Positions 46,591 through 57,249 of a stretch of DNA of 64,000 nt are shown piece by piece (the first letter of the stretch is position 1; every line of letters starts with the position of its first letter). The stretch lies in assembly GCA_016210745.1 (NCBI GenBank), contig JACQTO010000125.1:1-64000 (forward strand), read 5' to 3'. Source of the stretch: Betaproteobacteria bacterium. Lineage in GTDB: Bacteria; Pseudomonadota; Gammaproteobacteria; Burkholderiales; SG8-39. The translations under genes were made by a program, and so were the position numbers. A model generated the notes under the pieces. That model worked only from the letters and a program-made list of their open reading frames with translations, searched no databases and was not told the DNA's origin.

Positions 46591-49500
46591 ATGTTCGACG
46601 CGATCATCAAATTCAGCCTCAGTCACCGGCTGCTCGTGCTGGTGCTGTCGCTGCTCGTGGTCGGCTACGGCGGCCTTGCCCTGAAGACCATGCCGGTGGA
46701 CGTATTTCCCGACCTCAATAAGCCGACGGTGACGCTGCTTACCGAGGCCGGCGGCATGGCCCCGGAAGAGGTCGAGCAGTTGGTCACCTTCCCGATCGAG
46801 ACGGCCATGAACGGCATGCCGGGCGTGACGCGGGTGCGCTCGGTTTCTGGCATTGGTCTATCGGTGGTCTACGTCGAATTCGATTGGGGAACCGACATCT
46901 ACCGCAACCGGCAGCAGGTGGCCGAACGCCTATCGCTGGTCAAGGAGCAGATACCGGAGGGGATTGCGCCGCAGATGGGGCCGATATCGTCGATCATGGG
47001 CGAGATCATGCTGATCGCCCTGCCGGTCGATCCAGCCGGGGCGACCCCCATGCAGGCACGAGAATTCGTCGATTGGGTGATGCGCCCGCGCCTGCTCACT
47101 ATTCCGGGCGTGGCGCAGGTCATCGCGATCGGCGGCGAAGTGCGCCAGTACCGCGTCGAGCCGGACCTCAACCGCATGCGCTTGCTCGGCATCGACCTGG
47201 AAAAAATGGAGAACGCGCTGAAGAACTACGCCGCCAACACCAGCGGCGGGTTCCTCGAGCAAAGCGCCAAGGAATACCTCATCCGCAACATCGGCCGCAG
47301 CTCGCGCCTATCCGACCTGCACAACCTCGCGCTCGGCGCGAAGGGCGGCCAGCCGATTCTGCTCAATCAGGTGGCGGAGGTGAAATACGCGCCGGCGGTA
47401 AAGCGCGGCGACGCCAGCTACAACGCGGCGCCGGCGGTAATCATGTCGGTGCAAAAGCAGCCCGTCGCCGACACCACAAAGCTCACGCGCGAGATCCAGT
47501 CGGCACTCGCCGACCTCGCAAAATCGCTGCCGCAGGGACTTGCCGCGCCGCAGATCATTTTCAAGCAGGCGGACTTCATCGAAGCCTCGATCGGAAATGT
47601 CGAGGAGGCGTTGCGTGATGGCGCGGTCATGGTGGCCGTGATCCTGTTCCTGTTCCTGCTCAATCTGCGCACCACCTTCATCTCGCTCACCGCGATCCCG
47701 GTGTCGGTGCTCATGACGGCGCTGGTGTTCAAGGCCCTGGGGCTGTCGATCAACACCATGACCCTCGGCGGCCTGGCGATCGCCATCGGCGCGCTGGTGG
47801 ACGACGCCATCGTCGGCATGGAGAACATCCTGCGCCGGCTGCGGCGCAACGCGACCGAGCACGCCAAGCGCCCGGCCCTCGAGATCGTGGCCTCGGCCAC
47901 CAGGGAAGTTCTCTCGGGAATCGTCTATGCGACGGTCATCATCGTGCTCGTGTTCGTGCCGCTGTTCGCGCTCTCCGGCATCGAGGGCAGGCTGTTCGCC
48001 CCGCTCGGGATCGCCTTCATCATTTCGATTCTCGCCAGCATGCTGGTATCGGTGTCGCTGACGCCGGTGCTGTGCTACTTCCTGCTGCGGCGCGAGGCCG
48101 AGCCGCAGCAGCCGGTAGCGGCATCGCGGTGGCGCAGGCTTTGGCCCTTCGGCCGATCGCGCGATGCGCACGGGGCCGACTACAGCCCGCTGGTGCGAAA
48201 GCTCAAGGCATGGGACGCGGCGCTGCTGGAATGGTCGTTCGACCATGCGCGGCTGTTGCTTGCGCTTGCCCTCCTGGTCATTGCGGGGGCGGCCGCGAGC
48301 GTGCCGTTTTTCCCGCGCTCGTTCCTGCCCTCGTTCAACGAAGGCACGCTGACCATCAACCTGTTGCTCAATCCCGGAACGTCGCTCTCGGAATCGAACC
48401 GCATCGGCACGCTCGCCGAGCGCGCGATCAAGCAGGTGCCCGAGGTGACACACATCGGCCGGCGCACCGGCCGCGCCGAAATGGACGAGCATGCCGAGGG
48501 CGTGCATTACACCGAGATCGACGTGGACCTGAAGCGCTCGGCGCGCGAGCGCAACGCGATCCTCCAGGATGTGCGCAGCCGTCTGGCCTCCCTGCCGGCG
48601 GTGGTCAACATCGGTCAGCCGATTTCTCACCGGCTCGATCACCTGCTCTCCGGCGTACGGGCGCAGATAGCGCTCAAGATCTATGGCGAGGACCTGGACA
48701 CGTTGCGCGCTCTGGCCTCTACGCTTCGGGACCGCCTTGCCGCGCTCCCCGGGGTGACCGACCTGCAGATCGAGAAGGCAGTGCTGATTCCGCAGCTCAA
48801 GATCCGGCTCGACTACGAAAAAGCCGCCGCGCTGGGCGTTGCGCCCGCGGGGGTGCTGAAAGCGCTCGAGACCCTGATCGAGGGCGACCGGATCACGCAG
48901 ATCATCGAGGGTAATCGGCGCTTTGACCTGGTTATCCGGCTCCCCGACAGCGCCCGCGGCGCGCACGCGCTCGAACAGTTGCTGATCGACACGCCCGGCG
49001 GCCACGTGCCGCTGGCGAGGATTGCCGAGATCGAAGACGACGACGGTCCGAACCAGATCAGCCGCGACAATACGCGGCGTCGCATCGCCATTTCGGCCAA
49101 TTCGGACGGAACCGATCTGGCCGAGATCGTAGCCCGCATTCGCGAGGAGATTGCGGCGACGCGGCTGCCGCAAGGCTATTTCACCAGTCTCGAGGGGCAG
49201 TTCCAGGCACAGGAGGAAGCCACTCGGTTGATCGGACTGCTGTCGATCGTATCGCTGATCCTGATTTTCCTCGTGCTCGACGCGCGCTACCGCTCGGCGG
49301 CGCTATCGCTCCTGATCATGGGCAACATTCCGCTTGCCATGGTCGGAAGCGTGATTGCGCTGTGGCTTGCCGGAGAGCCGCTATCGGTTGCATCGATGGT
49401 GGGGTTCATCACGCTGGCGGGCATCAGCACCCGAAACGGCATCCTCAAGGTGAGCCACTACATCAACCTGTGCGCATTCGAAGGCGAAGTATTCGGCAGG

Positions 49501-49761
49501 AAGATGATCGTGCGCGGATCGCTCGAACGGCTCACTCCGGTGCTGATGACCGCGCTCGTGGCGGCCATCGCCCTGGTGCCGCTGCTGCTGGCTGCCGACG
49601 AGCCGGGCAAGGAGATCCTGCATCCGGTCGCGGTGGTGATTTTCGGCGGGCTGGTGAGTTCGACCCTGCTCGACACCGTGCTCACGCCGGTGATGTTTTG
49701 GCTGTGGGGCGAGAAGCCACTCAAGCGGCTTCTCGAACGGCACACACGTGAAGTGTTCTGA
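46591..49761 (+). CDS. HME-family RND metal efflux permease with atypical TM4 motif
   Basis: [46 protein letters not shown]4 [18 protein letters not shown]. Confidence 0.93.
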   Translation: MFDAIIKFSLSHRLLVLVLSLLVVGYGGLALKTMPVDVFPDLNKPTVTLLTEAGGMAPEEVEQLVTFPIETAMNGMPGVTRVRSVSGIGLSVVYVEFDWGTDIYRNRQQVAERLSLVKEQIPEGIAPQMGPISSIMGEIMLIALPVDPAGATPMQAREFVDWVMRPRLLTIPGVAQVIAIGGEVRQYRVEPDLNRMRLLGIDLEKMENALKNYAANTSGGFLEQSAKEYLIRNIGRSSRLSDLHNLALGAKGGQPILLNQVAEVKYAPAVKRGDASYNAAPAVIMSVQKQPVADTTKLTREIQSALADLAKSLPQGLAAPQIIFKQADFIEASIGNVEEALRDGAVMVAVILFLFLLNLRTTFISLTAIPVSVLMTALVFKALGLSINTMTLGGLAIAIGALVDDAIVGMENILRRLRRNATEHAKRPALEIVASATREVLSGIVYATVIIVLVFVPLFALSGIEGRLFAPLGIAFIISILASMLVSVSLTPVLCYFLLRREAEPQQPVAASRWRRLWPFGRSRDAHGADYSPLVRKLKAWDAALLEWSFDHARLLLALALLVIAGAAASVPFFPRSFLPSFNEGTLTINLLLNPGTSLSESNRIGTLAERAIKQVPEVTHIGRRTGRAEMDEHAEGVHYTEIDVDLKRSARERNAILQDVRSRLASLPAVVNIGQPISHRLDHLLSGVRAQIALKIYGEDLDTLRALASTLRDRLAALPGVTDLQIEKAVLIPQLKIRLDYEKAAALGVAPAGVLKALETLIEGDRITQIIEGNRRFDLVIRLPDSARGAHALEQLLIDTPGGHVPLARIAEIEDDDGPNQISRDNTRRRIAISANSDGTDLAEIVARIREEIAATRLPQGYFTSLEGQFQAQEEATRLIGLLSIVSLILIFLVLDARYRSAALSLLIMGNIPLAMVGSVIALWLAGEPLSVASMVGFITLAGISTRNGILKVSHYINLCAFEGEVFGRKMIVRGSLERLTPVLMTALVAAIALVPLLLAADEPGKEILHPVAVVIFGGLVSSTLLDTVLTPVMFWLWGEKPLKRLLERHTREVF

Positions 49762-49786
49762 TGATCGTTCAAACGAGGAGATTCCT

Positions 49787-50173
49787 ATGAAAACATCCAT
49801 GGTCTTGGTGCTTACCGCTGCCCTGTGGCTGCCCGCGTCGGCGCTCGCCCACGGCGAAAAGATCGGTCCGAACGGCGGTGTGGTCGAGGACGCCGGCAAA
49901 TATCACGTCGAGCTGGTGATGAAAAACGACGGCTTGCGCGCATTCGTCACCGACGCCAAAGACGTAAAGGTCGACACCAAAGGGGCTGCGGCAACCGCGA
50001 TCGTGCTCGTCGGAAAAGAGAAGGCAACAGTAAAGCTCGCCCCCGCCGGAGGGACCGAGCTCGCTGCCGGCGGCAAATTCGATGCCGCCGCCGGGGCCAA
50101 GGTGGTTGTTTCGCTGACGCTGCAGGGCCAGCCGGCGGCGCAGGCCCGGTTCACGCTGCCGGCAAAGAAATGA
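49787..50173 (+). CDS. Secreted small protein in HME operon
   Basis: MKTSMVLVLTAALWLPASALAHGEKIGPNGGVVEDAGKYHVELVMK. Confidence 0.7.
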   Translation: MKTSMVLVLTAALWLPASALAHGEKIGPNGGVVEDAGKYHVELVMKNDGLRAFVTDAKDVKVDTKGAAATAIVLVGKEKATVKLAPAGGTELAAGGKFDAAAGAKVVVSLTLQGQPAAQARFTLPAKK

Positions 50174-50313
50174 CCCTCCTCAAGGAGGTCGACCGGCACT
50201 TGCACGGTGCCGGAGGCGAACGGTATTTGGCCATCAGCACCGAGCAGCCGCAAATGCAGTCGGGGATGTCCACCCCGCGAACAGCACAGCGACCCCGAAT
50301 GCAACCACATTGA

Positions 50314-50559
50314 GCATCGATAGAGACAGCGGACGTGGCGCTCATGGACGATGATCTTCGGAAGATTCCGGCATTCGTCCGGCTCTCTCGCCGAACCGCT
50401 GCGATCTTTACGCAAAATATTGTTCTGGCGCTCGGCATCAAGGCGGTATTTCTGGTACTCGCTTTCAGCGGACAGGCCACGATGTGGATGGCCGTCTTCG
50501 CCGACATGGGGGCAAGCCTGTTGGTCGTGTTCAATGGCCTGCGACTGCTGCGCTCATGA
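50314..50559 (+). pseudogene. C-terminal remnant of a P1B-type heavy-metal ATPase (ZntA/CadA-like)
   Basis: In frame after a TGA: ASIETADVALMDDDLRKIPAFVRLSRRTAAIFTQNIVLALGIKAVFLVLAFSGQATMWMAVFADMGASLLVVFNGLRLLRS*. Confidence 0.88.
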
Positions 50560-50698
50560 ACTGGAAAGGCCTGTTCTACGACTGGGGCAGATTCAATGTC
50601 GTTCTCTTTTCGATTGCTGCGAGCGCCGGGGACCCGCAGTTGAAAGGTAGGGAGATGCCGCATTGCGCGGCGCTCCCGTAGCGAATACACTGCTGCCC

Positions 50699-51046
50699 GT
50701 GCTCAATCGGATCTTCTTCATCCTCCTGATGCTGATACTGCCGCTCCAGACCGTCTGGGCGGCGGCGAGCGCCTATTGTCAGCACGAGCAGGGCACTGCC
50801 GCGCAGCACTTTGGGCATCATGCGCACCAGCACCAAGCTGCCAGCAATGATTCGGGCAGCGGACCCTCTTCGAATTTCCATGCCGATTGCAGTTTCTGTC
50901 ATCTCGGCGCTATCGGTGTCGTGGCCTCTTCGCTCGACGTGACATCGCCCGCATTTGGATGTGCGGCAGTGTCGTGGAGCAACAACTTCCTTCTTTCAGT
51001 CTTCCTCGAGGGTCCCGAGCGGCCCGATTGGGCATCCGCCGTCTGA
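50699..51046 (+). CDS. CzcI-like cation efflux leader protein
   Basis: MLNRIFFILLMLILPLQTVWAAASAYCQHEQGTAAQHFGHHAHQHQ...CSFCHLG; GTG start. Confidence 0.78.
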   Translation: MLNRIFFILLMLILPLQTVWAAASAYCQHEQGTAAQHFGHHAHQHQAASNDSGSGPSSNFHADCSFCHLGAIGVVASSLDVTSPAFGCAAVSWSNNFLLSVFLEGPERPDWASAV

Positions 51047-51161
51047 TCCGGCGGCACGCCCTCGATTTGTAGCTTCCGCTGCTTCGCCTGCGCGTGCAGG
51101 CAGTCTGGCGTTCCGTCGGATTTCTCCCCCCCGATCCACTAAAACGGAGATTCGACGAGAC

Positions 51162-52442
51162 ATGTTTTCGAACATTTATTGCGGACACCTCGCTCGCTTA
51201 ACTGCGGCGCTGGTTTTGACCGCAGCCCAACTCGCTGGGGCGGCGGCCGAGCCCCCGCTGACCCTGGAACGGGCCTGGCAACTCGCAGAAGAAGCCAATC
51301 CCACACTCAAGGCGGCTCAAGCAAGCCTCGCCGGCGCGGAGGGACAGCTTGCCGACGCCCGCGGCGCGCTCTGGAATAACCCGCAACTCGCGGCTGAACG
51401 CTCGCGTCGCAAGGTTCCTCAGCCGGGCCTGGAAAGCGACATCCAAGGCGAATGGCGCGTCGAGATCTCCCAAACGCTGGAGATCGCAGGCCAGCAAGGC
51501 TATCGCCGCGGAGCGGCCGAGCAGGAACTGGCGGCGCTGCGCGAGACGATCGAGGAGACCCGGCTACAGATCCGCGCCGAATTCGAACAGAAGTTTACCC
51601 GGGTGGTCAGCCTGCAACTGCGCGCTGAAATGGAGGAAGGCATTATCGGGCTGATCCAGGAGAACGCCGCGATCACCCGGAAGCGCTTCGAGGCGGGGGA
51701 GGACACCAAGCTCGACAACAATCTGGCGGGAGTCGAACTCGGGCGGGCGCGAGACCGACTGGAATCCGTGCGCGAGTTGCTGATTCAGGCGCGCGCCGAA
51801 CTCGCGGCAACGCTGCAATTGCCCCCCGACGAGCTTCCCGCCGTCAAGGGAGCGCTTGTCGTCAGGCCGGAACCGCCCTACACCTTGGAACAATTGCTTG
51901 ACGCCGCAGCGAGCCGGCCTCAACTGCGCGCTCTGGGTTACCGCGAGCAGGCGGCCCGAAGCCGACTCGGATTGGAACGCGCTGCGGCCTATCCCGACGT
52001 GACTGTTGGGCTGGGTGCCGGGCGCGAGGGGCCCGGCGCAGCGCGCGAGAATTTGATCGGGTTGAGCGTCTCCGTGCCTCTGCCGTTATTCCGCCGCAAT
52101 GCCGCGGGCATCGGCAAAGCATCTAGCGAGCTGGCCCAGGTCGAAATAGAAAAACGGGCAACGACGCGGGACACTCGCGCGCGAGTCCTCGCCCTGTGGC
52201 AGAAACTGGAAAGCCTTCGTGAACGGGTCAGGCGACTGGACCAATTCGTCCTGCAACAGCTCGAAGAAAACGAGCGCTTATCCACGGCCGCCTATCGCGT
52301 CGGCGAGATCGGCCTGATGCAGCTCCTGCTGACGACACGGCAGGTTCTGGATACCCGCCGCGAGGTGCTGGAAGCCATGACCGATTTCGCCCTTACGCGT
52401 GTTGAGCTGGAACGGGCAGCGGGCTGGGTGCAACTGAGATGA
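51162..52442 (+). CDS. TolC-family outer membrane efflux protein (CzcC-like)
   Basis: LTLERAWQLAEEANPTLKAAQASLAGAEGQLADARGALWNNPQL. Confidence 0.92.
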   Translation: MFSNIYCGHLARLTAALVLTAAQLAGAAAEPPLTLERAWQLAEEANPTLKAAQASLAGAEGQLADARGALWNNPQLAAERSRRKVPQPGLESDIQGEWRVEISQTLEIAGQQGYRRGAAEQELAALRETIEETRLQIRAEFEQKFTRVVSLQLRAEMEEGIIGLIQENAAITRKRFEAGEDTKLDNNLAGVELGRARDRLESVRELLIQARAELAATLQLPPDELPAVKGALVVRPEPPYTLEQLLDAAASRPQLRALGYREQAARSRLGLERAAAYPDVTVGLGAGREGPGAARENLIGLSVSVPLPLFRRNAAGIGKASSELAQVEIEKRATTRDTRARVLALWQKLESLRERVRRLDQFVLQQLEENERLSTAAYRVGEIGLMQLLLTTRQVLDTRREVLEAMTDFALTRVELERAAGWVQLR

Positions 52443-52503
52443 CGCGCTCGGTCGTTTGCCACCTCTGTGCCCCGTCGAAAAATCACGCATCGGAAACCCA
52501 TCC

Positions 52504-53766
52504 ATGAAGAACACATTCCCATTGAATCGCGCCGGACTTCTCGCCCTCGGCTTGTCGATCCTAATCCTCGCCGGCTGCGGCAAGGGTGAGTCACCGGAAA
52601 TCTCCGCCCACCAGCGCGCTCTTGCCGGCAAATCCGAAGACCAGCACGCCGCGACGGGAAAGCCCGGCGCGCACGAAGACGAGGAGAAACACAGCGAGGA
52701 GAAACCGCTCAAGCTCAAGGCCGAGGAGATCCGGGCCGCGGGAATCAAGATCGAGGCGCTCGCGGAGCAGCAAGCGAGCGAGGAGCTGGTGCTGACGGCC
52801 ACCATCCGCCCTAACCAGGATCGCATCGCGCACGTCGCGCCCCGCGTGCCGGGGCGCCTCGTCACGGTCCACGCCAATCTGGGTGATCGAGTGAAGGCCG
52901 GGCAGACCCTGGCTGTGCTCGACAGCCTCGAAGTGGGCGAGGCGCACTCGGCCTATCTCCAGGCGATGACCCAGCACCAGGTGGCCAAGGCCGACTTCGC
53001 GCGGGCTGAGAAGCTGCACACCGATCAGATCATCGCCCAAAAGGACCACCTACGCGCCCACGCTGAATACGAGAAGTCAAAGGCGGGCCTGGCTGCCGCC
53101 GGAAACCGGCTGCGCATGCTGGGGGTGAATCCGGCGCCCGCCGCCGATGGCAAAGCGCTCTCCACCTTCCCCCTCACCACACCGTTCGCAGGAACGATCA
53201 TCGAGAAGCACGCCATCTTGGGCGAGCTGGCCCAGCCGGACAAGCAGATCTTCACCGTGGCCGACCTCTCCAAGTTATGGATCGAGGCCAACCTGTTCGA
53301 GAAGGATCTCGGACGCGTCAGGATCGGCGCAGATGCCGCGGTGACGGTCGCAGCCTATCCCGACGAATCTTTTCGAGGCAAGCTCACCTATATCGCCGCC
53401 GTCGTCGACAAGGAGACGCGCACCGTGCAGGCGCGCGTGGAGGTCGCCAATCCGGACGGGCGACTGAAGCCCGAGATGTTCGTCACCGCCACGATCAGCA
53501 CGAAAGGCAGGAGCGGCAAGGACGGCCAAGGCAAGGCGTTACTCGTGCCGGAAGAGGCAGTGGTGCTGATGCAGGGTCAGCCCATGGTCTTCATCGAGGA
53601 ACGCGGCGGCTTCGAACCCCGCGCCGTCGAATTGGGCGAGAAGCTGCGCGGCAGAGTTGTAGTGAAGCGCGGGCTCGCGGCGGGTGACAAAGTGGTGACC
53701 GCAGGCACCTACGCCTTGAAAGCGCGCGTCATGAAGTCGCAGCTCGGCGAAGGCCACGGGCATTAA
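52504..53766 (+). CDS. Metal RND periplasmic adaptor lipoprotein (CzcB-like)
   Basis: Lipobox LILAGCGKG; RVPGRLVTVHANLGDRVKAGQTLAVLDSLEVGEAHSAYLQA. Confidence 0.93.
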   Translation: MKNTFPLNRAGLLALGLSILILAGCGKGESPEISAHQRALAGKSEDQHAATGKPGAHEDEEKHSEEKPLKLKAEEIRAAGIKIEALAEQQASEELVLTATIRPNQDRIAHVAPRVPGRLVTVHANLGDRVKAGQTLAVLDSLEVGEAHSAYLQAMTQHQVAKADFARAEKLHTDQIIAQKDHLRAHAEYEKSKAGLAAAGNRLRMLGVNPAPAADGKALSTFPLTTPFAGTIIEKHAILGELAQPDKQIFTVADLSKLWIEANLFEKDLGRVRIGADAAVTVAAYPDESFRGKLTYIAAVVDKETRTVQARVEVANPDGRLKPEMFVTATISTKGRSGKDGQGKALLVPEEAVVLMQGQPMVFIEERGGFEPRAVELGEKLRGRVVVKRGLAAGDKVVTAGTYALKARVMKSQLGEGHGH

Positions 53767-53775
53767 GGGGCCGAG

Positions 53776-56700
53776 ATGCTAGACCGTATTGTCGATCTAT
53801 CGCTGCGTTACAAGCTCCTGGTCTTGCTCGGCTTCGCGCTTGTCATCTTCTTCGGTGTCCGCGCCTGGCTCACGGTGCCGGTAGATGCGTTTCCGGACGT
53901 CACCCCCAACCAGGTCAGTGTGTACACAGAATCGCCCGGGCTCGCGGCAGAGGACGTGGAAAAGCTCCTTACGGCGCCTATCGAAACCGCCACGGCCGGC
54001 TTGCCGGGTGTAGAGCAGATCCGCTCGGTGTCGCTGTTCGGCCTGTCGTACGTCGGCGTCTACTTCAAGGATGACGTGGACATCTACTTCGCGCGGCGCT
54101 TGGTCGGGGAAAAGCTCCAGGAGGCGCGCGAGCGCCTTCCCAAAGGCTATGGGGAACCAGCGTTAGGACCCAACAGCTCCGGACTGGGCCAGGTGTTCTG
54201 GTACACCGTGGAATCGGCCGATGACAAGCTCTCGGCCATGGATCTGCGGACCCTGCACGACTGGACCGTGAGGCTCATGCTGCGCACCGCGCCCGGGGTG
54301 GATGACGTCACCACCTGGGGCGGCCAGGAAAAGCAGTACCAGGTTCTCATCAATCCGCAGAAACTCATCAAGTACGGCCTGAGTTTCAAAGCCGTGATGG
54401 AGGCGCTGGCCGCCAACAATCGTCAGGTGGGCGGGCAGTACGTGAACCTCGGCCAGGAGCAGTACCTGGTCCGCGGTCTGGGGCTGGTGGCCAACACCAC
54501 CGACATCGGCAACATCGTCATCGCCGAGCGCGAGGGCGTGCCCATCCACGTGCACGAAGTGGCCGAGGTGAAGGAAGGTCCGGCGCTGCGCTTTGGCGCG
54601 GTGACCCGCGACGGCAAGGAGGTGGCACTCGGCATCGCGCTCGCCCGCGTCAATGAGAACGCCAAGAACGTCGTCGATGCGGTCAAGCAGAAACTGAAGC
54701 TCGCCCAGCAGGCGCTGCCCGCGGGCGTCACCATCCACCCGGTCTACGACCGCACCGAAATCGTCGAGAAGGCCCTCAAGACCGCCGAGCGCGCGCTGGT
54801 GGAAGGCTCGATTCTGGTTGCGGTCGTGCTCTTCCTTTTCCTGGGCGAGGTGCGCTCGGCGCTGGTGGTGATCGTCACGCTGCCGCTTGCCATGCTGATC
54901 GCCTTCCTCCTCATGCAGCGCTTCGGCCTGTCGGCCAACCTGATGTCGCTCGCCGGGCTAGCCATCGGCATCGGCATGATGGTGGACGGCGCCGTGGTGA
55001 TGGTGGAAAACGGCTTTCGCCTCCTTTCGCACCAGGCAGGCAAAACGGTGAACCGCACCCATGTCATCCTGGAGGCAGCGCGCGAGGTCATCAACCCCAT
55101 CGCCTTCGCCATCCTCATCATCATCGTGGTGTTTCTGCCGCTGTTCTCGCTTACCGGTTTGGAAGGAAAACTCTTCAAGCCGATGGCACTCACCATTACC
55201 TTCGCCATGGCGGGATCGCTCGTCCTGACGCTGACGCTGGTGCCGGTGCTCTCGGCCTTGATTCTGAAAGCGAAGGACGAGAAGGACCCCTTCCTGGTGC
55301 GCTGGGTCAAGAGGGTCTATCTGCCGCTGCTCGATCGGGCGCTGGAGAACAAGGCAAAAGTGATCGGCGCAGCGGTGGTTCTGTTGGTCGCGGCGCTCGC
55401 CGTCTTCCCTTTCCTCGGAAAGGAGTTCATGCCCACGCTGCAGGAGGGCGCGATCATGTTCCGCGTGACCGGCATTCCCTCCACCTCGCTGGAGGAATCG
55501 GTGCGCGTGTCGCAGCAGATGGACGCGCTGCTGAAGGAAAAATATCCGCAGACCAAGTCGGTGCTTGCCACCATCGGCCGCGCGGAGAAGGGGGAGACCA
55601 CCGATGCCAATTACATGGAGGTTCTGGTGGACGTGAAGCCCCGGGACGAGTGGCCGGAGAAGATCTCCATGCCGGAGCTCTCCGACCGCATGAAGGAAAC
55701 CTTGGAGGAGGCGCTGCCGACCGTGGTGCTCGCCAACACCCAGCCGATCCAAATGCGCGTCGAGGAGCTGATCTCCGGCGTGCGCGCGACCCTCGCTGTC
55801 AAGGTTTACGGACCGGACCTCGCTACGCTGGACCGCCTGGCGGGCGAGATCAAGCCGGTACTGGGCAAGGTCGCGGGCGTTGCCGACCTTTCGCTGGAGG
55901 CGAACAAGGGCAAGCCGCAGCTGGTGGTGACGGTAAACCGCGAGGAGGCGGCGCGCTTCGGCATCAACGCCGATGAGATCCTGGAAGTCGTACAGGCCGG
56001 CATCGGCGGACGCGCGGTCTCCACCCTCATCGACGGCGTGCGCCGCTTCGACATCCAGGTACGGTTCGATGCCGCCTTCCGCGACAGCCCGCGGGCCATC
56101 AACGACATTCCGCTGCGCACCCAGACCGGTGCGCTGGTGCCCCTGTCGCGCGTGGCGACGGTCGCAATGGACGAAGGCTACACCTTCGTGCGCCGCGAGC
56201 AACTCTCCCGCTACGCGGTTCTGCAGATGGATGTCAGAGACCGCGACGTGGACGGGTTTGTCCAAGAGGCGGACGCGAACATCCGAAGCGCGGTGAAACT
56301 GCCCGAAGGCTACTGGATCGAGTGGGGCGGTGCCTTCGAGAATCAGCAGCGCGCCATGGCGCGCCTTGCACTGATCGTGCCGCTCACCATCGGCCTTATT
56401 TTCATCCTGCTCTACACGGCGTTCAATTCGCTGATCCACGCCACGCTCATCATCGCCAACGTGCCCTTCGCCGTGATCGGCGGCGTGTTCGGGCTGGCCA
56501 TAACCGGGCAGTACGTCTCGGTGCCCTCGACCATCGGTTTTATCGCGGTTTTCGGCGTGGCGATGCTGAATGGCATCGTATTGGTGTCATTCTTGAACGA
56601 CCAGCGCCGCCAGGGTCTGTCAGTGCGCGAGGCGGTGCGCCAGGGCGCGAGCCTGCGCCTGCGGCCGGTGCTGATGACCGCCTCGGTCGCGATCCTGGGG

Positions 56701-56874
56701 CTCATCCCGATGCTGCTCTCGCAAGGGGTGGGCGCGGAAACGCAACGGCCGCTCGCCACCGTGGTGGTGGGCGGGCTTTTCACTTCCACTGTGCTGACGC
56801 TGCTGCTGCTGCCGCTCATGTACGAGTGGGTTGAAACACGTCGCGAACGCAGCGCCGCATCGGCTCGAGCGTGA
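53776..56874 (+). CDS. HME-family RND metal efflux permease (CzcA/CusA superfamily)
   Basis: VDAFPDVTPNQVSVYTESPGLAAEDVEKLLTAPIETATAGLPGV; TM4 LAIGIGMMVDGAVVMVENGF. Confidence 0.95.
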   Translation: MLDRIVDLSLRYKLLVLLGFALVIFFGVRAWLTVPVDAFPDVTPNQVSVYTESPGLAAEDVEKLLTAPIETATAGLPGVEQIRSVSLFGLSYVGVYFKDDVDIYFARRLVGEKLQEARERLPKGYGEPALGPNSSGLGQVFWYTVESADDKLSAMDLRTLHDWTVRLMLRTAPGVDDVTTWGGQEKQYQVLINPQKLIKYGLSFKAVMEALAANNRQVGGQYVNLGQEQYLVRGLGLVANTTDIGNIVIAEREGVPIHVHEVAEVKEGPALRFGAVTRDGKEVALGIALARVNENAKNVVDAVKQKLKLAQQALPAGVTIHPVYDRTEIVEKALKTAERALVEGSILVAVVLFLFLGEVRSALVVIVTLPLAMLIAFLLMQRFGLSANLMSLAGLAIGIGMMVDGAVVMVENGFRLLSHQAGKTVNRTHVILEAAREVINPIAFAILIIIVVFLPLFSLTGLEGKLFKPMALTITFAMAGSLVLTLTLVPVLSALILKAKDEKDPFLVRWVKRVYLPLLDRALENKAKVIGAAVVLLVAALAVFPFLGKEFMPTLQEGAIMFRVTGIPSTSLEESVRVSQQMDALLKEKYPQTKSVLATIGRAEKGETTDANYMEVLVDVKPRDEWPEKISMPELSDRMKETLEEALPTVVLANTQPIQMRVEELISGVRATLAVKVYGPDLATLDRLAGEIKPVLGKVAGVADLSLEANKGKPQLVVTVNREEAARFGINADEILEVVQAGIGGRAVSTLIDGVRRFDIQVRFDAAFRDSPRAINDIPLRTQTGALVPLSRVATVAMDEGYTFVRREQLSRYAVLQMDVRDRDVDGFVQEADANIRSAVKLPEGYWIEWGGAFENQQRAMARLALIVPLTIGLIFILLYTAFNSLIHATLIIANVPFAVIGGVFGLAITGQYVSVPSTIGFIAVFGVAMLNGIVLVSFLNDQRRQGLSVREAVRQGASLRLRPVLMTASVAILGLIPMLLSQGVGAETQRPLATVVVGGLFTSTVLTLLLLPLMYEWVETRRERSAASARA

Positions 56875-56886
56875 AAGGAGACTTGC

Positions 56887-57240
56887 ATGAAAGAGATCAA
56901 GGCATACATTCGCCAACACCGCATCGCAGATGTCCTGCAAGCACTGCGTGATTCCGGGATCTGTGACCCGGCTACTTGTGATCGAGCCACTTCCGAAAGG
57001 GGCTGCCACCTCACTGTATCCCAGGTGCAGCGCCCGCTCGCGGGTGCAGATCCGTCGCAGCAGCACTACTCTATGGAACTGGCCGAGCCCGTCGTCGCCG
57101 AATACAAGCTGGAGCTGGTGTGTGTGGCTGACGCTGTCGGCGCGCTGGTGGAGGTCATCGCCAAGGCCGCTCATACGGGCCGGCCCGAGGCAGGATGGAT
57201 CTATGTGAGTGAAGTTCAACGCGCAGTTGAGATTCGCTGA
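56887..57240 (+). CDS. PII-like protein associated with metal RND pump, with Cys-containing insertion
   Basis: MKEIKAYIRQHRIADVLQALRDSG-ICDPATCDRATSERGCH-LTVSQVQRP...VAEYKLELVCVADAVGALVEVIAKAAHTGRPEAGWIYVSEVQRAVEIR matches the GlnB core. Confidence 0.82.
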   Translation: MKEIKAYIRQHRIADVLQALRDSGICDPATCDRATSERGCHLTVSQVQRPLAGADPSQQHYSMELAEPVVAEYKLELVCVADAVGALVEVIAKAAHTGRPEAGWIYVSEVQRAVEIR

Positions 57241-57249
57241 GGAGGTTGA

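Noticed and set aside
47308-49173. 621-aa minus-strand ORF
   Set aside because: Antisense shadow of the HME-RND permease.
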